Below, piece by piece: positions 59,886-64,000 of a DNA stretch of 64,000 nucleotides. Source of the DNA: Prochlorococcus sp. AG-311-J23 (GTDB lineage: Bacteria; Cyanobacteriota; Cyanobacteriia; PCC-6307; Cyanobiaceae); the NCBI GenBank assembly GCA_003284375.1, contig QBVL01000004.1, positions 1-64,000 of the forward strand. Reading direction: 5' to 3'. Within the stretch, counting starts at the first letter, position 1; each line of letters begins with the position of its first letter. The translations under genes were made by a program, and so were the position numbers. Below the pieces are notes generated by a model. That model saw nothing but the letters and a program-made list of their open reading frames with translations. It was not told the DNA's origin and did no database searches.

Positions 59886-61277
59886 ATGGCAAAAGCATTG
59901 AGCAAAACTTGGAGCGAGAGATTTGATAAAGGACTTAATCCTTTTATAGAAAAATTTAATGCCTCAATCGAGTTTGATATTTGTTTATTAGAAGAAGATT
60001 TGGATGGATCAATTGCCCATGCACGTATGCTTGGAATTCAAGGGATAATTACTAAGGAAGAGGCTTTTAAATTAGAAAATGGTCTTCAACAGATTAGGAA
60101 AGAGGCTTCTGATGGTTTATTTCAGCCTGTCATTTCAGATGAAGATGTGCATTTTGCAGTAGAAAAAAAATTAATAGAGTTGATAGGCCCTGTAGGAAAA
60201 AAGCTACATACTGGACGTAGTCGTAATGATCAAGTTGGAACAGATCTCAGATTATGGCTTAGAAAGCGTATTGATGAAATTGATATGGATTTGGAGCGTC
60301 TTCAGAAATCTCTTTTTTTATTAGCAGAGGAAAATCTTTATACGCTTATTCCTGGTTATACGCATTTACAAAGAGCACAACCTTTGTCTCTAGCTCATCA
60401 TTTATTGGCATATATTGAGATGGCACAAAGAGATAGAGATAGATTAAAAGACGTAAGAAAACGAGTGAATATTTCTCCGCTAGGAGCCGCTGCTTTAGCT
60501 GGAACATCTATTTCTATAAGCAGAAAAATTACTTCTGCAGAACTGCATTTTCAAGATATTTACTCTAATAGTTTAGATGCTGTAAGTGATAGGGACTTTG
60601 TCGTAGAATTTTTAGGAGCCTCTTCGTTAATTATGGCTCATTTAAGTAGATTATCTGAAGAAGTGATTTTGTGGGCATCGGAAGAATTTGCATTTATTCA
60701 TCTAACTGATCGATGTGCTACTGGAAGTAGTCTTATGCCTCAAAAAAAGAATCCTGATGTGCCAGAGCTTGTTCGGGGCAAGTCAGGGAGAGTATTTGGA
60801 CATTTACAAGCCATGCTCACTATGATCAAAGGTTTACCTTTGGCTTACAACAAAGATTTTCAAGAAGACAAAGAAGCCATCTTTGATAGCGTTAAAACGG
60901 TTAAGAATTCCTTGATTGCCATATCAATATTGTTCGAAGAAGGTTTAATTTTTAGAAAAGAAAGACTTAATCACGCTGTTTCATCAGACTTTTCAAATGC
61001 TACTGATGTTGCTGATTATTTAGTGGCTAAGGACATACCCTTTCGAGAGGCTTATCAATTAGTTGGGCGAATTGTTAAAACTTCTTTAGAGGAGGGGATT
61101 TTACTAAAAGATATTCCTTTGGAAAAATGGAAAACATTTCATAAATTTTTTGAAAAAGACATTTATGAAAAGCTTTTGCCGTCAAGTGTGGTTGAGTCCC
61201 GTTTAAGTGCAGGTGGAACTGGATTTGAGAGAGTCAAAGAACAGCTTTTTTGTTGGCGAGAAAAATTATTTAATTAA
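59886..61277 (+). CDS. argH: Argininosuccinate lyase
   Basis: Splits argininosuccinate to arginine and fumarate. The 463 residues have the superfamily motifs: [15 protein letters not shown] (about residue 112), TAGYTHLQ-type [13 protein letters not shown] and the signature [12 protein letters not shown] at about residue 280. It complements argG of this window. It stands 69 bases after the rsbU-like gene and 126 before the RNA-binding-protein gene. Confidence 0.97.
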   Translation: MAKALSKTWSERFDKGLNPFIEKFNASIEFDICLLEEDLDGSIAHARMLGIQGIITKEEAFKLENGLQQIRKEASDGLFQPVISDEDVHFAVEKKLIELIGPVGKKLHTGRSRNDQVGTDLRLWLRKRIDEIDMDLERLQKSLFLLAEENLYTLIPGYTHLQRAQPLSLAHHLLAYIEMAQRDRDRLKDVRKRVNISPLGAAALAGTSISISRKITSAELHFQDIYSNSLDAVSDRDFVVEFLGASSLIMAHLSRLSEEVILWASEEFAFIHLTDRCATGSSLMPQKKNPDVPELVRGKSGRVFGHLQAMLTMIKGLPLAYNKDFQEDKEAIFDSVKTVKNSLIAISILFEEGLIFRKERLNHAVSSDFSNATDVADYLVAKDIPFREAYQLVGRIVKTSLEEGILLKDIPLEKWKTFHKFFEKDIYEKLLPSSVVESRLSAGGTGFERVKEQLFCWREKLFN

Positions 61278-61328
61278 AAAAATTGTTTTGAATCCTTTTT
61301 AGGGCTTTCGGTATTAAAGTGTTTAGTG

Positions 61329-61369
61329 ATAACTCATTTTAGAGTTATTAATATTGGCTATTCATAGCC
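61329..61369 (+). promoter_or_regulatory. Two hairpins in the RNA-binding-protein leader
   Basis: Two perfect inverted repeats in tandem: 61329-61335 with 61342-61348 (ATAACTC/GAGTTAT, 6-base loop) and 61356-61360 with 61365-61369 (GGCTA/TAGCC, 4-base loop). They lie 35-75 bases ahead of the GTG. Cyanobacterial RRM genes are often cold-induced, so a temperature-responsive leader is possible; by inspection only. Confidence 0.4.
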
Positions 61370-61403
61370 TATTAGTTACATTTTATTTTAAGTCAATTTT
61401 CAA

Positions 61404-61916
61404 GTGAGTATTTTTGTCGGCAACTTGCCCTTCCGCGCTGAGCAGGAAGATGTCATGGAATTGTTTTCTCCTTTTGGGGAGGTGTCAAATTGTTCTTTAC
61501 CTTTAGAACGAGATACAGGACGCAAAAGAGGTTTTGCTTTTGTTGAGATGGCTGATGAAGCTGTGGAAGCTTCAGCAATTGAATCTCTACAAGGTGCTGA
61601 GCTTATGGGCCGTCCTTTAAGAATCAACAAAGCTGAACCTAGAGGGAGTGCTCCCAGAAGAGGCGGCGGCGGTTACGGCGGTGGCGGTCAAGGCGGTTAC
61701 GGCGGTGGCGGTCAAGGCGGTTACGGCGGTGGCGGCCAAGCCGATCAATCAGCTCAAGACAGACCTTCTGGAGCTAAAGGTTGGGAAGATCGTAGTCATG
61801 GCAGTGCTTCTCAAGATACAAATGACTTTGATCAAGGCCGTAGTAGAAGAAGAAGAGGTGCTTCGCCTGAAGGGGGAGACGACTCTACTGCAGATTATGG
61901 CGGCGCAGAATCTTAA
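61404..61916 (+). CDS. RRM-type glycine-rich RNA-binding protein
   Basis: A 170-residue protein of the cyanobacterial Rbp class. An RNA recognition motif spans residues 1-80 with RNP2 (IFVGNL) and RNP1 (RKRGFAFVEM). It is followed by a glycine-rich tail that includes three repeats of GGYGGGGQ and an Arg/Ser-rich end SRRRRGAS. GTG start at 61404 gives VSIFVGNLPF, the expected N-terminus. These proteins respond to cold and bind mRNA in other cyanobacteria. The Gly stretch is far richer in G+C than surrounding DNA. Confidence 0.94.
   Translation: MSIFVGNLPFRAEQEDVMELFSPFGEVSNCSLPLERDTGRKRGFAFVEMADEAVEASAIESLQGAELMGRPLRINKAEPRGSAPRRGGGGYGGGGQGGYGGGGQGGYGGGGQADQSAQDRPSGAKGWEDRSHGSASQDTNDFDQGRSRRRRGASPEGGDDSTADYGGAES
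61668..61739 (+). repeat. Three in-frame 24-bp tandem repeats in the RRM gene
   Basis: Units at 61668-61691, 61692-61715 and 61716-61739; the first two are identical and the third differs by one T to C change. Each encodes GGYGGGGQ, so gain or loss of a unit keeps the frame. The tract is the most G+C-rich patch I noticed in the window. Confidence 0.93.
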
Positions 61917-61927
61917 AGATTTTGTTT

Positions 61928-62935
61928 TTAGTGCCCAGCGTCTTCAAGTCGTTGGGCTATTTTTTTTAAAATAGAAATATCAGCTTTGCTATTTTGACTT
62001 TTTTCACTTAATTCTTTTCTTAATATTTTTGCGTTAGGTATATTTTCAATCAAATTTATGACATGTTTTGACATATTCCAAAGACGTCCATTGTTTTCTA
62101 AATGCTTTTGAGCAAAAGGAATAAGCTTTTTAATTATTTTTGATCTTGATAAGTATTTTTCTTTTTGTCCAAAAATTAATGAATCAATTTTTGTCCAAAG
62201 GAATGGATGAGAGTAAGCAGCTCTTCCTACCATTGCTCCATCAAATACTTTGAGAGCTTCAATTGAATCATTAATTGTATTTATTCCACCGTTCAGCTCA
62301 ATAATTAATTCAGGCCTGTTATTTTTTAATTTTTCAACTCTTTCATATTGAAGAGGTGGAATTGTACGATTTTCTTTTGGATTTAATCCATTAAGCCAAG
62401 CTTTTCTTGCATGAATTATGAATCTGTCTGCTCCTGCAAGTGAACAAGTATCAACAAATCTCATAAGATAATCATCACAGTCGAGATCATCAATACCAAG
62501 TCTGTGTTTCACTGTTATTGGGAGATTGCATGACTTTTTCATTTCCTCAATGCAATTGGCCACTATCTTTGGTTTTCCCATAAGACAAGCTCCAAAGTTG
62601 CCAGATTTTACTTTCGGACTTGGGCATCCAATGTTTAAGTTAATTTCGTCATAGCCCCAATCTTCAGCCATTTGAGCTGCTTCAGCTAAAAGATTTGGGT
62701 TATCTCCCCCAAGTTGTATGGAAATAGGATGCTCAATCTCATCAAAATCTAATAATTTATTCCTATCTTTGCTGTAGTGGAGGGCTTGGGCCACAATCAT
62801 TTCTGTGTACAGAAGAGATTTTTTTGTGATTTGGCGCATGAGGATACGAAAATGTCTATCTGTGCAATCCATCATTGGAGCAACACTTAAACTGTAGTTA
62901 GCTATTTCATTTGTTTTTAAAGAATTAGGAATCAT
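61928..62935 (-). CDS. dusA: tRNA-dihydrouridine synthase A
   Basis: FMN enzyme reducing uridine in tRNA D-loops (positions 20/20a by family). 335 residues, with VAPMMDCTDRHFR near the N-terminus, NLNIGCPSPKV and the active-site Cys in GNFGACLM (about residue 106-114), and ELNGGI. The GCP and GACLM pattern matches DusA more than DusB. Its 3' end contains the terminator of the converging RRM gene. Confidence 0.94.
   Translation of the reverse strand: MIPNSLKTNEIANYSLSVAPMMDCTDRHFRILMRQITKKSLLYTEMIVAQALHYSKDRNKLLDFDEIEHPISIQLGGDNPNLLAEAAQMAEDWGYDEINLNIGCPSPKVKSGNFGACLMGKPKIVANCIEEMKKSCNLPITVKHRLGIDDLDCDDYLMRFVDTCSLAGADRFIIHARKAWLNGLNPKENRTIPPLQYERVEKLKNNRPELIIELNGGINTINDSIEALKVFDGAMVGRAAYSHPFLWTKIDSLIFGQKEKYLSRSKIIKKLIPFAQKHLENNGRLWNMSKHVINLIENIPNAKILRKELSEKSQNSKADISILKKIAQRLEDAGH
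61933..61967 (+). terminator. Rho-independent terminator of the RRM gene
   Basis: An 8-bp stem (GCCCAGCG 61933-61940 with CGTTGGGC 61950-61957, one G-T pair) is followed by TATTTTTTTT at 61958-61967. It ends the plus-strand transcript. The same bases code, on the minus strand, for the last residues of dusA (RLEDAGH). Confidence 0.8.
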
Positions 62936-63006
62936 TTTTGATGAATAAAATTTATTAGCTTTTTGGGAGGAAATTTTACTAAGATTTATCGAATTGAGAA
63001 ATTTCT

Positions 63007-63492
63007 TTGAAGCGTAGATTTTTTATGTTTGGACTCTTGAATACTCTTTTGGGTTTTACTATCAAACCAAAAAGCTCTTTTGCCGCCCCTAAGCCTATGG
63101 AAAACTATAAAACTCTAACTGATGCAGACTGGGAAAATCGTTTACCCAAAGAAGCTTTTTATGTTTTACGAAAGGAGGGAACAGAGAGATCGTTCTCAAG
63201 TCCTTTAAATGATGAAAAAAGGAATGGAATTTTTAAATGTGCAGGATGCGGGCTTGATTTATTTTCTTCAAAAACAAAGTTTGAAAGTGGAACAGGTTGG
63301 CCAAGTTTTTTCGATCATTTACCAGATGCAATAGAGACAAAAACAGATTTCAAATTAATTGTCCCTAGAACTGAATATCATTGTCGAAGATGTGGTGGGC
63401 ATCAAGGTCATGTTTTTAATGATGGTCCAAGGCCAACTGGTAAACGATATTGCAATAATGGTGTTGCTCTTGTGTTTGAAGTTGATTCGTAA
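63007..63492 (+). CDS. msrB: Methionine-R-sulfoxide reductase B with export-type N-terminus
   Basis: Reduces methionine-R-sulfoxide. Zinc cysteines Cys78, Cys81, Cys126 and Cys129, and the catalytic Cys149 in RYCNNG, are present. The start is TTG at 63007 (161 residues), which gives KRRFFMFGLLNTLLGFTIK then SSFAAPK, a short basic/hydrophobic leader with a twin-arginine look and an A-x-A-like end. ATG at 63025 is an alternative that would drop the arginines. The leader suggests periplasm or thylakoid lumen, which is inference. Confidence 0.94.
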   Translation: MKRRFFMFGLLNTLLGFTIKPKSSFAAPKPMENYKTLTDADWENRLPKEAFYVLRKEGTERSFSSPLNDEKRNGIFKCAGCGLDLFSSKTKFESGTGWPSFFDHLPDAIETKTDFKLIVPRTEYHCRRCGGHQGHVFNDGPRPTGKRYCNNGVALVFEVDS

Positions 63493-63583
63493 AATGAATT
63501 TTTCTATTTTAATAGGTGTGGGCTTCCGTAGCTTGTACAAAAAACCCTTTGCTATCAACATGGTATCAAGCTGATTGAATTAT

Positions 63584-64000
63584 ATGAATTCAGATGTTTC
63601 CTCCTCCGAACGTGAATTATCGCAAGATGGTCCATCACAAAATAATCCTAGTGAAAATTCTGTAAGTTCTAATACTAGTCATGAATCACTTAATCAAGTT
63701 GAGCTTTCTGATGATCCCGAAGTAGAGCCTCAATTGAAGAATGATTCAGTAGATAAAGCAAATGAACAATCCTCAACTACCTCTGAGTCAAATATTCAAG
63801 GTTCAGATACTGAGGCAAGATTACAGCAATTAGAAAAAGAGCATGAAACTTTAAACAGCCAATACATGAGAATAGCTGCTGACTTTGATAATTTTCGAAA
63901 GCGACAGACGCGTGATCAAGATGACCTAAAAATTCAACTTATTTGCACAACTCTTAGTGAGGTCCTTCCTATTGTTGATAATTTTGAAAGAGCAAGGCAG
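63584..64000 (+). CDS. grpE: GrpE nucleotide-exchange factor (3' end outside window)
   Basis: Exchanges ADP for ATP on DnaK. From the ATG at 63584 the frame is open to the window edge (139 codons). The first 75 residues are acidic, Ser/Asn/Gln-rich and low in complexity; then a coiled coil leads to the conserved [18 protein letters not shown] stretch and [14 protein letters not shown] at the edge. In related genomes dnaJ follows. It is 91 bases after msrB. The window ends inside this gene. Confidence 0.95.
   Translation, partial: MNSDVSSSERELSQDGPSQNNPSENSVSSNTSHESLNQVELSDDPEVEPQLKNDSVDKANEQSSTTSESNIQGSDTEARLQQLEKEHETLNSQYMRIAADFDNFRKRQTRDQDDLKIQLICTTLSEVLPIVDNFERARQ

Noticed and set aside
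61648-61974. Second open frame through the glycine-rich repeats of the RRM gene
   Set aside because: It is open only because the 24-bp repeat unit is a multiple of three and lacks stops in that frame; its product is a low-complexity Ala/Val repeat and it overlaps dusA.

Overview
The window is AT-rich bacterial DNA from a marine picocyanobacterium, almost certainly Prochlorococcus (possibly a less AT-extreme, low-light-type lineage; strain not determinable by reading). The main reason is gene order. The run dnaN, PRC-barrel gene, purL, purF, type IIA topoisomerase A subunit, TPR protein, queG, DUF502, nusB, ftsY, rsbU-like phosphatase, argH, RNA-binding protein, dusA, msrB, grpE is the known start of Prochlorococcus and marine Synechococcus chromosomes. 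Cyanobacterial families elsewhere agree with this: Tic20-like protein, DUF3134, DUF1400, phytol-kinase-like protein, an SPS with an SPP-like tail, and ABC1 kinase. Genes are closely packed with short gaps, and I see no insertion sequence, prophage, CRISPR array or tRNA.

Layout, left to right. 1-12.4 kb: polyamine genes (speE, cut by the window edge, overlapping speB), a small Cys-rich protein, gcvT, aspS, then the tight run pyrG-queE-queC-pabB-pabC (CTP, 7-deazaguanine and p-aminobenzoate synthesis), cobA on the opposite strand and a TrpD-like protein. 12.4-26.8 kb: a GNAT/MFS divergent pair, ppk1, a group 2 sigma factor coupled to a phytol-kinase-like gene, DAHP synthase, acnB, a ClC channel/antiporter, an O-antigen-ligase/IctB-like membrane protein overlapping purU, and a ThiO-like flavoprotein with a 12-A run near its start. 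26.8-34.2 kb: dnaK, aroE, Tic20-like, rpsF, argG, two tiny membrane proteins, DUF3134, mraY and a small conserved protein. 34.3-44.9 kb: sucrose-phosphate synthase, uvrA and recN on the minus strand, then ABC1 kinase, DUF1400 and thrC on the plus strand. 44.9-45.3 kb: the only gene-free stretch above 300 bases, holding a DnaA-box cluster; I read it as the chromosomal replication origin. 45.3-64 kb: the dnaN-to-grpE run, with grpE cut by the right edge.

The genes are mostly core metabolism and information processing. Three queuosine genes (queE, queC, queG) lie in the window. queE-queC sit directly against pabB-pabC, linking two pathways (deazapurines and folate) that both begin with GTP cyclohydrolase I. 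Purine synthesis (purL, purF), one-carbon metabolism (gcvT, purU, pabB/C) and chaperones (dnaK, grpE) recur.

I did not find a clearly undescribed system. The items most worth a second look are the origin, a possible S6-type leader before rpsF, the in-frame 24-bp repeat and leader hairpins of the RNA-binding-protein gene, the terminator placed inside the end of dusA, the degenerate SPP-like domain of SPS, a ClC with an altered anion motif, and the small unrecognised proteins.
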